Below are positions 7,813-16,965 of a DNA stretch of 17,907 nt, one piece after another. A program made the translations under genes and the position numbers. Location: contig CAYONZ010000065.1 in NCBI GenBank assembly GCA_964405465.1, positions 1-17,907 on the forward strand, read 5' to 3'. Positions within the stretch are counted from its first letter, which is position 1; the number at the start of each line of letters is the position of its first letter. Under the pieces are notes generated by a model that saw only the letters and a program-made list of their open reading frames with translations, did not search any database and was not told where the DNA came from. Source of the stretch: CAYONZ01 sp964405465. GTDB taxonomy: Bacteria; Bdellovibrionota; Bdellovibrionia; Bdellovibrionales; JAMPXM01.

Positions 7813-9452
7813 AAATTCGCGTCGCTTATACTCTCTCGACTCACATCCGAAGTCTCTTTTTCATGAGCTTCTTCGGTCTTTTCTTTCATCTTTGCACCGG
7901 TCGTTGTATCGGCCTTTGCATCGGTCTTTGATTCCTTCTTTATGCTTTCAGCAATTTGCTCAGCCAGAAGACGCGAGTAATGGCGGGCACCAACCAATGA
8001 AAAATGAATTCCATCAACACCTCGAATTTGCACTTGTTCTGTTTTAGCCTTTGCCCCTTGGGTTGCCATCGCTCTCCCGCTTGGAACCGGCTTGATGCTT
8101 GCAAAACCTCCACCTTCACTCTCGACCCAGTGAAGTGCTGGCATAAACGAGGAACATTTATGATCTTGAAGAGTTTTGCTCATCAGTTCATCAATATGTT
8201 TCATTTTTGAATCAAACTCATTGTCTTTCATTGGGAGCTGTCCCATCCATACGACATGGTCTGCCATTCCACAAGCCTGCTCAATCAGATGCAAAGCTCG
8301 ATCTGCATATACGGAATCCCAATTTTTTGAAGCGAATTTATGCACGCGGTGATTGAATAAAAAATTCTGGGCATCGTTGGTGCCGAGAAAGACTACAATC
8401 AAATCGTAACGGAATTTCTTTTGGTACTCAGTCAATTTCTTAGACCAGTTAAAAAATTTTGGTTTTGCCAATCCTGTACCCGGATGACCTTCAACATCTA
8501 CTGCGGCGTTAGTGAATACCCGTTTAAGATTTCGCTTGAGTGGAACATGTAGCCCACTGGTGAGCATCGAGTCACCCATCAAAAGGATATGTTTTTTTAG
8601 AACATCCGCTTTTCGAGATTGCATCGCTGCAGAGATTCCTGTCTCAGGAACTACACTCTCCGGCGAAGCCACTTCATTGTTTGATTTTCTGCTTGATCCT
8701 CCGGCTTGATCTCCGCCAGAGTCTTCGACCAAGAATGCGGCCGAATCGCGATTGACATTTTCTTCTTGCTCCTCATCAATTTGCGAAATTCCCTGGGCTA
8801 AAAGACGTTTTTCACCATCCGAAATCTCGCCGAATTTTCGCACTGACATTTTACTCGGCTCCTTGGCAACATCGCTTTGCGAGCCTCTTTCTTCAAAATC
8901 TTGTTTCGAAACTTCATGCTCGTGACCATTTACTTGGTCGACCTCATCGTCCAATGACTTTAAATCATTCGGCGTGTCTGCGCTCGCAGCCTCAGTTTCA
9001 CTCTTACCAATTGACCTTCTCGTGTCCTTGACAACACTTTGCCGCTCCACTGGCGTCGCTCCAGACTTTGCACCGAACTTGGATCGAGACTTCGCACCTG
9101 GCCTAAGAGGCATTTGCTCTTCAACTTTCTCCTCCGCTTGATCCGCATCAACGCCGCTCTCCGCGATTCCTGTCGCATGAAAATCATCATCGAAAAACTT
9201 CAAGTCCTTGAATTCAAAAAATGCCGATCGAACGCGGTTGCGGGCGAAATTCAAACCAAAATCATCGGAAGCTTCATTCCAGGACTCTGTCCCCAGAATA
9301 ATCCACTTAGTCACCTTGTTCACTGACAAGCCCTCGGCCCATTCACTCACACCCGCGGCACTCAATAGAACAGCAACACTCAGCGCTCCGAGAAGCAAAT
9401 TCAGAGTGTCTTTGAATTTCAGCGTACGGCTAGGCCGCAAATCTTTGTACAT
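7809..9452 (-). CDS. DUF459-type SGNH hydrolase-like protein with long charged linker
   Basis: 547 residues from the ATG at 9452. A membrane segment (about residues 16-35, NLLLGALSVAVLLSAAGV) is followed by a short ordered part to about 95. Then comes roughly 190 residues of low-complexity charged sequence rich in Glu, Asp, Lys, Ser and Gly. The SGNH domain covers about 285-505: GDSM at 293-296 (Ser295), GTND at 357-360 and DGIH at 480-483. The C-terminal 40 residues are Lys/Glu-rich. The order (anchor, disordered spacer, SGNH) fits a periplasmic acyltransferase partner of the MBOAT protein, with the linker giving reach into the envelope. An alternative TTG start at 9467 would overlap the MBOAT stop (TTGA); ATG is preferred because GGGAG lies immediately upstream, although its 3-nt spacing is tight. 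It overlaps the next SGNH gene by 4 bp. Confidence 0.85.
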   Translation of the reverse strand: MYKDLRPSRTLKFKDTLNLLLGALSVAVLLSAAGVSEWAEGLSVNKVTKWIILGTESWNEASDDFGLNFARNRVRSAFFEFKDLKFFDDDFHATGIAESGVDADQAEEKVEEQMPLRPGAKSRSKFGAKSGATPVERQSVVKDTRRSIGKSETEAASADTPNDLKSLDDEVDQVNGHEHEVSKQDFEERGSQSDVAKEPSKMSVRKFGEISDGEKRLLAQGISQIDEEQEENVNRDSAAFLVEDSGGDQAGGSSRKSNNEVASPESVVPETGISAAMQSRKADVLKKHILLMGDSMLTSGLHVPLKRNLKRVFTNAAVDVEGHPGTGLAKPKFFNWSKKLTEYQKKFRYDLIVVFLGTNDAQNFLFNHRVHKFASKNWDSVYADRALHLIEQACGMADHVVWMGQLPMKDNEFDSKMKHIDELMSKTLQDHKCSSFMPALHWVESEGGGFASIKPVPSGRAMATQGAKAKTEQVQIRGVDGIHFSLVGARHYSRLLAEQIAESIKKESKTDAKADTTTGAKMKEKTEEAHEKETSDVSRESISDANL

Positions 9453-9463
9453 ATTCTCCCGAC

Positions 9464-10882
9464 TCAAAATCTAAAATATATGAACGGAGCCACTCCATCT
9501 GGGCTCACGGCCGCTATCAAAAATAAAAGTAATCCAAATAACAAAGCATAAAGAGGCTTCGGAATTCTGAGAAACCAGTCTTCGACCCGGTCAAGCCAGG
9601 ATATCGAAAAGAAATGGAGACTCATGCCAACAAAAAGCAAAACCATCACAAAGGGTGTAGCAAACTGAATAGGTCTCCAAGAAAAAAAGGACTGCAGAAC
9701 TTTAAACGACGTCTCAAAGTCAGGAGCCCGAAAAAAGATCCAACAGAAACAGACAAATGTAAATGTGCCCACGGTCTGCAATGCTCTCGAGTAAAAATCT
9801 GTTCTTACCGGATTTCTTTCACGCCACCAGCGCTCCAACGCCAATGCCGAACCGTGCAGACCTCCCCAGAAAAAGAAATTCCACGAGGCCCCATGCCAAA
9901 GGCCACCCAACAACATTGTGAGACCTAGATTGCGATAAGTTTTCAAACGAGACAGTTTAGACCCGCCAAGCGAAATAAAAAGATAATCGCGAAGCCAGCT
10001 CGACAGCGAGATATGCCATCTTCGCCAAAATTCTTGCAACGATTTCGCACGATAGGGTTGATTGAAATTTTCGGGAAACTGGTAGCCCAACAACCCTGCG
10101 ATACCGATGGCCATGTCACTATAGGCAGAAAAGTCACAATAGATTTGCACTGCATAGCCTAAAACCGCAAGACTGGCATCCAGCAGGCCAAAACTTTGGG
10201 GAGAATCAAAGTATGGATCAACCAAGAGTGTCGCCAGATAATTGGCAATAACAATCTTCTTAAACAAGCCAAACACAATCAGACTCAAACTGCGTGGCGC
10301 ATCGATTTCATCTGGGTTCACGGGCTTCGCTAATTGTGGAATGAACTCTTTGGCCCGAACAATCGGCCCGGCCACTAAATGTGGAAAAAATGAAATAAAC
10401 AAAAGTACATCTAATAGAGAATTGCGCCCATTCATCTCACCACGATAGACATCGACAATATAGCTAATGCCTTGAAAAGTGAAAAACGAAATTCCGAGAG
10501 GCAGGACCAAATCAAAAACTGGAGCCTTATAGCTCATCGAAAGCAAACCGAAGGTCTGCAAAAAATTGGTCAGATTAATCGCAAAAAAATCAAAGTATTT
10601 AAATACTCCAAGCAAAGTCAGGTTCGCCGTCACCCCAAAAAACACCACGCCATATCCATTGCGACCCTGGTCTTTTTGATGTTGCAGAAGACGTCCCAAT
10701 ATAAAATTACAACTGGGAAACGCAATCAAGATCGGTAGAAATTTTAAATCAAGAGTTGCATAAAAGAAGTACGAAGCCAGCAGCAAAAAAACTTTGCGAT
10801 CTTTTGGCAGGTCATAAACCAACCAACTGACCACAAACACCACCATAAAAAATATTCCGAACTGAATAGTCGGAAAAAGCAT
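9464..10882 (-). CDS. MBOAT-family membrane O-acyltransferase (AlgI/DltB-like)
   Basis: A 472-residue polytopic membrane protein of normal AlgI-family length. Recognisable family segments are PLGISFFTFQGISYI (from 128), FFPHLVAGPIVR (from 165), DFSAYSDMAIGIAGLLG (from 250), FWRRWHISLSSWLRDYLF (from 285, His290) and GGLWHGASWNFFFWGGLHG (from 326). His330 in W-H-G-A-S-W is the conserved MBOAT catalytic histidine. AlgI-type proteins pass acyl groups, usually acetyl, from the cytoplasm across the membrane to a periplasmic SGNH partner that modifies a glycan such as alginate, cellulose or peptidoglycan. Here the two downstream SGNH genes are the obvious partners. The ATG has GGAGG 3 nt upstream, and the TGA at 9464-9466 lies next to the following start. 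The gene is first in its operon. The family is certain; the substrate is not known. Confidence 0.95.
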   Translation of the reverse strand: MLFPTIQFGIFFMVVFVVSWLVYDLPKDRKVFLLLASYFFYATLDLKFLPILIAFPSCNFILGRLLQHQKDQGRNGYGVVFFGVTANLTLLGVFKYFDFFAINLTNFLQTFGLLSMSYKAPVFDLVLPLGISFFTFQGISYIVDVYRGEMNGRNSLLDVLLFISFFPHLVAGPIVRAKEFIPQLAKPVNPDEIDAPRSLSLIVFGLFKKIVIANYLATLLVDPYFDSPQSFGLLDASLAVLGYAVQIYCDFSAYSDMAIGIAGLLGYQFPENFNQPYRAKSLQEFWRRWHISLSSWLRDYLFISLGGSKLSRLKTYRNLGLTMLLGGLWHGASWNFFFWGGLHGSALALERWWRERNPVRTDFYSRALQTVGTFTFVCFCWIFFRAPDFETSFKVLQSFFSWRPIQFATPFVMVLLFVGMSLHFFSISWLDRVEDWFLRIPKPLYALLFGLLLFLIAAVSPDGVAPFIYFRF

Positions 10883-10990
10883 AGTCCTCCAGCAATTTCA
10901 CAATCTCGAATGCATCATGAGTCAGAAAAAATATTCGCGACTCTTTTTACCTGGCTTCCAACCTGGTTTTTGCCTAGTTTCTTATCGCGA

Positions 10991-11055
10991 ATTCACCGAG
11001 TAAGATTCACCGAACCAACGACCAGATTCGCTGGCAGATTCACACCCAGACTCAC
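10991..11055. repeat. Cluster of ATTCACC-like direct repeats
   Basis: ATTCACCGA occurs exactly at 10991-10999 and 11005-11013. Degenerate copies follow at 11026 (ATTCGCTGG), 11038 (ATTCACACC) and about 11049 (ACTCACAGC). Spacings are roughly 14, 21, 12 and 11 bp. The position between divergent genes fits a multi-site regulator-binding region, but the repeat is short and partly degenerate. Confidence 0.35.
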
Positions 11056-11125
11056 AGCTTGAACCACTATGGCCCAGTCCTTGCTGATTGGAGTGCATCC
11101 AAGTTTCGCACTGGTTCTGAAAACC

Positions 11126-11148
11126 TATATCGACCTGTCCAAGGTCGA
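11126..11148. promoter_or_regulatory. Palindrome, possible operator over a weak -10
   Basis: TCGACCT (11130-11136) and AGGTCGA (11142-11148) are perfect inverted arms around a 5-nt centre. TATATC (11126-11131) overlaps the left arm and could be a weak -10 box for the rightward gene, though no good -35 is correctly spaced. A dimeric repressor site or a small leader hairpin are both possible. Confidence 0.3.
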
Positions 11149-11251
11149 GCTTCTTATGCGCCGACTCGAATTAGAGTGTGGCGGTTTTGGTGTTCAGGAA
11201 TCAGTGTCGTGAATTGGCATTTTGTCAAAAAGTTGAACGTGACACTCGACC

Positions 11252-11256
11252 GGAGG
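11252..11256 (+). promoter_or_regulatory. Shine-Dalgarno fixing the M48-UbiB start
   Basis: GGAGG is followed by a 5-nt spacer and the ATG at 11262. It is one of the strongest ribosome-binding sites in the window and marks the true start upstream of the assembly gap, rather than a TTG or ATG after it. Confidence 0.75.
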
Positions 11257-11261
11257 AAAAC

Positions 11262-14200
11262 ATGCCGAAAATACCATCAACAAAGAAAATTCACCCCGCT
11301 TCACCGTCCCCCGAGGCGAGCCCTGTTCATGCGAACCCTGACAAAGCCGGCAACACCAAGGCTGTCCACAAAACTTCGACCTTTTGGGATCGACTGAAAC
11401 CGTTAAATACACAATATTTATTTATTACGAAGAGCCTTAATGCCCGCAGCACTTTTCGAATTTCATTTGCGGTTTNNNNNNNNNNNNNNNNNNNNNNNNN
11501 NNNNNNNNNNNNNNNNNNNNNNNNNNNNNNNNNNNNNNNNNNNNNNNNNNNNNNNNNNNNNNNNNNNNNNNNNNNACATCGCCTGTAGCCACTTTAAATT
11601 CACAGTTCTCGGCCTTTAGCAAATTGACAAAGCTCATGGCAGCTTCGCCTGCTCAAGCGGCGCCGTTTTCTGCCAGATCCCCAGGTAAAACCAATGCAGA
11701 TCTTTTATCGCAAGCAAATAGAACACCCGCCGCAAAAAAAGATGCGCTGGCAGTTTCCTACACCAACTTGATGCCCACCAATAAAGATGTCATCAGCCAA
11801 GTTGTCACCGAGTATGGTCCAATAATAGACGAAAAAGATGCACCAGATCTCTACCAGTTTCTACTCGAAGTGGTCAATAACCTTGACCGTGCTCAAGAAC
11901 AACTTATGGAGGGAGCAAGAGCCAGTGTTAACTTTGTGCACATAGTGCAAAGCGCACAGCTCAATGCATTCGTATATAAAGAGGAAACCGAAGGCGTTCG
12001 CTTACAGTCGAATCATCTCTTTATAACCACTGGACTAATTGCCGATATGACAAGCGAGCTTCTTGATATTAAAGTTGTGAAAAATTCTCTGCATGACATG
12101 AATCTCAATCAATTTCGCAACGAAATGATGAAAGATGCAACTATAGGCCTGACATCTGTTCTCGCAAGACTAAGGCTCGCTGGGGACATGAGTCACGAAC
12201 TGGGTCACTCCACTTCTGGCGTCGTGATGAGTGACAACGGACGCCAAGATGGTGTCTATATTCAAGATCACTGGGGAAGACAAGGGGATCAAGCACAAGA
12301 AGTGATGGCCGATGCCGCTGCGGTGCGAATTCTGGCCAAAGCAGGGTACCCCCCAGACAGCATACTGCTTGCACTTGAAAAACTATTTGCCTCGCAGATT
12401 CCTCATCAGGGCACGGGTCTTCAAGCCGCGGCCTCAACCCATCCCGACTCAGACTTTCGCCTCTCCAGTCTCCGCATCTATTTAACTCTTCATCGCCTAG
12501 AAAACGGCCTGCCCCTTGAAAACAAAAAATTCAAGACAGATCCTGCCACGCTATTTGGCGCACTGAAAGATCTCGACAAACTCAGTCTGCGAAAAGGTCG
12601 TTACCCTTATGTGGCACCAAAGAGTGTGGCCGAAATCGTGCGCCGAATCGATGCTTTACAAAACGACACACAGCTCACCGAAGAATTTAAAGATCTTGAA
12701 TTCAACCGACTGCTTTTGAGCCTCGATCAAGTGGTCACCGAGTACGACAAAAAACAAAAGCCTATCGCTCCTGAAAAAGCCAAAGAAATAGCGAGCGCCT
12801 ATGCTCTGGCAGCTCAATTTTATGAAGCGGCATATTCGGACGCATTTTCAATTGCGACACCCAAAAACATAAGAAACGTAATCAATATCAAAACGGGTGT
12901 TTCTGGTTTTGAAAAGGCGAAATCGCATGTGACATTCACCCGAACCTCAGCCACCTTTGCCAAATCAATAAGCCCCATAGTTTTGCAACTCTTGAAAGAA
13001 AAATACTCACCCGAAGACTGGAAGATGGATCCAGAAATTCGAGTCATTTTGACCGTGCAACCCTTTTTGACCGTTGAAGACTTCATGAGCACTTATGGTG
13101 AATCTCTAGCTCAAGTGACCACTCGGATGCTCACCGAAGAAAATCGCGACTCCTACCAACTAGAACGACTGAAAGACCTATTTCAAAACGACTACTTTAA
13201 AAGCAATCCGCTCTTTATCGCCAAGTTTTTTAAACGATTGATTTCTGCGCACATTGATTTTCAAAAAAATCCAAAAACATTCAACGCGCTTTTTTCTGAA
13301 ACGCTCAAAATTTGGTCGCCATTCATTTTGCTCGATAGTCCCAAAGATGTGTCGGCAGTCAAACCTGATCAACATTTCCAAATGCTCTTTCGCCAAGCGA
13401 AGATTCTTGCCAAACGAAAAAACGACCCTACGGCGCAAGAGTACCTAAGTGCCTTAAGAGAAACGGCGCAAACCATTTGGGATCTGCGCGGGTTCTATGG
13501 CGCTTCAGAAATGCTCTTTCGCTATTCGATATTCAATTGGCGCCTGATTTTTGAGGTATTGGACCTCAATGAAGGCGTTGCCAAAAACCAGATTGAAACT
13601 TCTGTCCAACAATACATCAAAGGCAAAATCGACTACAATGGTAAGGTCGTCCCGTTCCCTGAGTTGGCACTTGGTGTTTCGATGGGACGCCAAAGTTATG
13701 ACCGCCCAGGAATCGAAAGACATTTGATTTGGAACACGCATAATTTATTTACCGAAATTGATAAACGCTCCGAAACACCCATGGTGGCCGCCCGTGCCTT
13801 GGTGAAACAAAAGGCGATGTTCGCCAAATACTTTGAAACATCATTAACCAAAAAACTACGCGAGCCCGTCGCCGGACAGCCAGTGGACGTTGATAATTTT
13901 GTTGCAGACATCAACACCCACTTCAATAATTTAGCAGCCTCTGACGAAATATTTTTAGAGGCGATAGACTACGACCGTGAGATATTCTTAAAAGCATATT
14001 TAAATGTCATGCATGAGCCAAAGATTCCTCTGGAGCTCAGACAAGCTTGGTTTAGACAAATGTTTTTCGACATTCCTATTCAGACCAAATCTGGAGTCAA
14101 ACTTGACGAGACGGCCATCTCCACCAAAACCAATTTTGACAACACTTCGGCCTTTATCGGTCGATCTGATACAGCACTCAGAGTTGTGAACACCTACCGT

Positions 14201-16894
14201 GCGCTTTTTGGTCGAGACTCTTTAGAATTTTTGAAAGAATTTAAAAAAGCAGCGCTACTGAAAAACATCAACGACCAGGTTCTCTATGGCTGTGCCGATG
14301 CACTCTCTGATGAATTAGAAAAAGATTTTGTCGCCCGCAAAGTCACAGGCTTTGCCGAGGTTTTAGATATCACAAAAATTCTGCACCCTATGGTTCATCG
14401 TAAAGTGTCTTACGAAAAATCCATCACTGAAGAAGACGCCATGACTCCCGAAATTTTGGCTGACTCCAACACTTTTCAAATGAACTCAGGACGAATTCAA
14501 AAGTTCAAAAAGAAATTGACCGAGACGGCCCTCACTTTCAACCCAACAGACGAACAAAAGCTAACACTCTTCTGGGAAATCACTGAAACGGGAGCCAGCA
14601 AATACACCGACGAACTCTTGACCGTGCCGATGCACATCGAGAAACCGTCAAAGCGCAATCGAAACACCTTTGTCAAAGCTCTTGAAGAGGGGCGCATTTC
14701 ATCGAACACCACCCGACTCAACCTCACTGAGTTTATACTCGAAGATGAGCTCAACGTTTTGCACGATCACATCCCAGTGAATCGGGTTCTTCTCAAGCTC
14801 TTGATTGATCGAATCAATTTGTATTGCCCAACCGGATCTCTTGCCAAAGACGATTATCTAGAATCCATCGGCTGGAAGCTCAGCTTAAAAGGCAGTGAGT
14901 TGGATGGCTATATTGAAGACCAAAAATCACTCAACTGGCGCAAAGCCAATCCGATGATGATTCGCATTGGCTCGTTGATGGCTGTGCATATCAAGCGCAT
15001 GAAAATTCATGAGCGTTACAATTGGATTGAATATCTTTTGGATCCTGTAAAAAATGGCACAACACTTTTTGATGTCATTGCCAATGATCTCAAAAAAATC
15101 GTGTATAACGATCTCATAAAAAATGCCAGCGGAGTTTTGACCAATAAAGCATTAGAAGAACTGCGCGTGCAGGCCGACCGCATCGCTGACGCTCTTAAAG
15201 TTAAGGCCGAGGCCGCCATTCGCGAATCTTCTCCGACCGAGCGAATTCCATTATTCGAAGTGGTTCTGACCTCTGGCGAGGATGCGCTGATGAAACAACA
15301 TGATTGGCCATTCAATATCACACGCAAATTTTTGAAATACGAACCAGAAAGCACCGAAGAAGTGCTCTTCAAGAACTTTTTAAAAGTCTTGCCACGCCAC
15401 GAGCCGAGTGTGGCCATGGCCTATATGCTGGCACTTTCGACAGACCCACAAAAAACAAGTGCAGCGCAGCTTTTTGAAGTCTTCGATACTGTTGGCATTA
15501 AATTTGGGCAGTTGGTTTCAATTTGGGAGCTTTTTGGAAAAGATGTTGCGGAACAATCACAACATTTAAAGAGCAACGCTCGCCCCCTTACACGTCAAGA
15601 AACCATCAGCTTGGCCTATCGAAGAGCGCCGCAACTCATCGACTTAATTGTTGGCTTCCGCAAGAAGCTTGGAAGCGCAAGTGTGAAGTCTTCAACTCTG
15701 GTGGAACTCAAAGATGGACGTCTGGTTGTTTTAGCCCTTCGCCGCGACAAAGCTGCAGAAAAAATCAAAATGAACCTCAAGATGGGCCGAGAATATCTCG
15801 AATTGCTCAAAAAAGAGAAGGTCATTCAGAACTCCAAATTTCTCGCGGCTATGGTCGATAGCCTCGGTGAGCAGCTGACGGCCGAAATCGATTTCGAACA
15901 GGAAGCTGAGAAGTATCGAATAGTAAAACGTTTGGTAAAGGAGCTCGAACGTGACATGCAGGACGATTTGAAAGTACAAAATCATTCTGGCGCTAAAGAC
16001 GAGCCCACACATTGGAAGCTTGAAGTCCCAGACGTCATCGAAGATCTGCCTTTGAAATCGGATATCGCAAATTATTCCCTGGCCAGCACTGACACCTTTG
16101 ACAAGTTTCCAGAGTCATTCAAACAGGAGATCGGCCCGATCATCGCCAAACTCAATCTCAAAATGCTTTTCCGATATGGTTATTTCGACCCAGATCGCCA
16201 TACCGGAAACATCATGGTTAATCGCGAGACCAAGACCATCTATTTTCTGGATCCAGGTCAGCTGGAGAATTTTGAGGAATCAAGTAATCCGTTCAAACGT
16301 GACCCACGGATGATTTTGGCCGAGTTTATGAAGGCCGTGAAAGACAAAGATCAAACAGGTACAATCAACGCCGCGATCTTAATGAATAAAGTCGCCAACG
16401 ACCAATTCGATCGCGCAGCTCTGACTGAGAAAATTCGTAAAATTTATAAATCTCCACACCATGGAGACACCAAAGCTGTACTCCGAGAAGTGGTGAACGA
16501 AATAGTTGAAGCCGGTATCAAACTGGACACTCGATTTATGTTTGGCGCCCTAAAAGGACTCATCGTTCTTGGTGGCGAAAAATATGCAGGACCTCGAGTA
16601 TTTGAAGACATCTTGGAATCCGAGATCACACGTTTAATGATTAAAAAGGCCCCATTGGCTATCACGGCTTGGCTCGGAAACAAATTTGGGAACTCGATTG
16701 CCAATATCAAAGATGGCGTCGCAAGTATTGACGCTACACCGGGAAGCAAAGGCACAAAATTTTCGAGTGCTGTGACTGCAACTACTTTGACATTGCCACA
16801 AAATCAGGACGAGAAACAAAACCCGGATCAGAGTTCTGCACAAGCAACTGCACAAGGAGCTGGCCCAAGTTGCGAAGACATTGTAGCAAAATGA
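11262..16894 (+). CDS. Giant M48 metalloprotease - UbiB/ADCK kinase-like fusion protein
   Basis: The frame is open from the ATG at 11262 to the gap and again from 11576 to the TGA at 16892. That gives about 71 plus 1,772 readable residues; the gap (true length unknown) probably encodes a membrane or signal segment, since AQAAP just after it looks like a signal-peptidase site. The first domain is M48-like: NAF (11963), an IFITTGL-like strand, HELGH (12194-12208), the Glu of E-V-M-A-D (12299-12313), AGYPPDS and THPDSDFR (12437-12460). About 12500-15450 is helical sequence with no recognised family. The last domain is UbiB/ABC1/ADCK-like: KFGQ (15500-15511), an E-I-D-F motif (15884-15895), the catalytic-loop-like DPDRHTGN (16187-16210) and DPG (16250-16258). 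The tail is Gln/Ser-rich. No other membrane segment was seen. The VAIK lysine seems absent. Role unknown; membrane quality control or quinone/lipid homeostasis would fit the families, but that is inference. Confidence 0.82.
11476..11575. other. Assembly gap (100 N)
   Basis: Exactly 100 N, a nominal-length scaffold gap. It splits the N-terminal region of the M48-UbiB gene. The two sides are in different frames if the gap is taken as 100 bp, which says nothing because the true length is unknown. Confidence 0.98.
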
Positions 16895-16922
16895 TTTGCA
16901 AAAAAATCGAACTACAAACTGC

Positions 16923-16951
16923 CGAAGCGATAGCATCTCGCTATCGCTTCG
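16923..16951. terminator. Perfect 12-bp hairpin between converging genes, likely bidirectional terminator
   Basis: CGAAGCGATAGC (16923-16934) and GCTATCGCTTCG (16940-16951) pair perfectly around the loop ATCTC. It lies 28 nt after the M48-UbiB stop and 14 nt after the transketolase stop. On the minus strand the stem is followed by a T-rich stretch ending in seven T (16900-16906 region), although not immediately. On the plus strand there is no U-tract. Termination is therefore better supported for the transketolase transcript. Confidence 0.6.
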
Positions 16952-16965
16952 CGCGACGAGCTGAT

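Larger units (their letters stand above)
10883..11261. other. Divergent intergenic region, 379 bp
   Basis: This separates the leftward MBOAT operon from the rightward M48-UbiB gene, so it should hold promoters for both. It contains two ACCTGG copies 12 bp apart (10949-10954 and 10961-10966), a cluster of ATTCACC-like motifs (10991-11055), a 7-bp-arm palindrome (11130-11148) and a strong Shine-Dalgarno for the rightward gene. No credible small gene or RNA gene was seen, and no promoter close to consensus was found for either direction. Confidence 0.6.

Noticed and set aside
7880..7935. Imperfect short direct repeats in the 3' end of the longer SGNH gene
   Set aside because: They encode the Lys/Asp/Thr-rich tail and are explained by low-complexity codon repetition.
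11178..11588. Open frame starting at 11178 and read across the second gap as a separate 136-residue gene
   Set aside because: The Shine-Dalgarno places the start at 11262 and the apparent stop lies beyond an artificial 100-N gap, so the end is meaningless.
12141..12437. 98-codon minus-strand frame over the M48 domain
   Set aside because: It is a shadow of the metalloprotease-coding strand, which carries the conserved HELGH motif.
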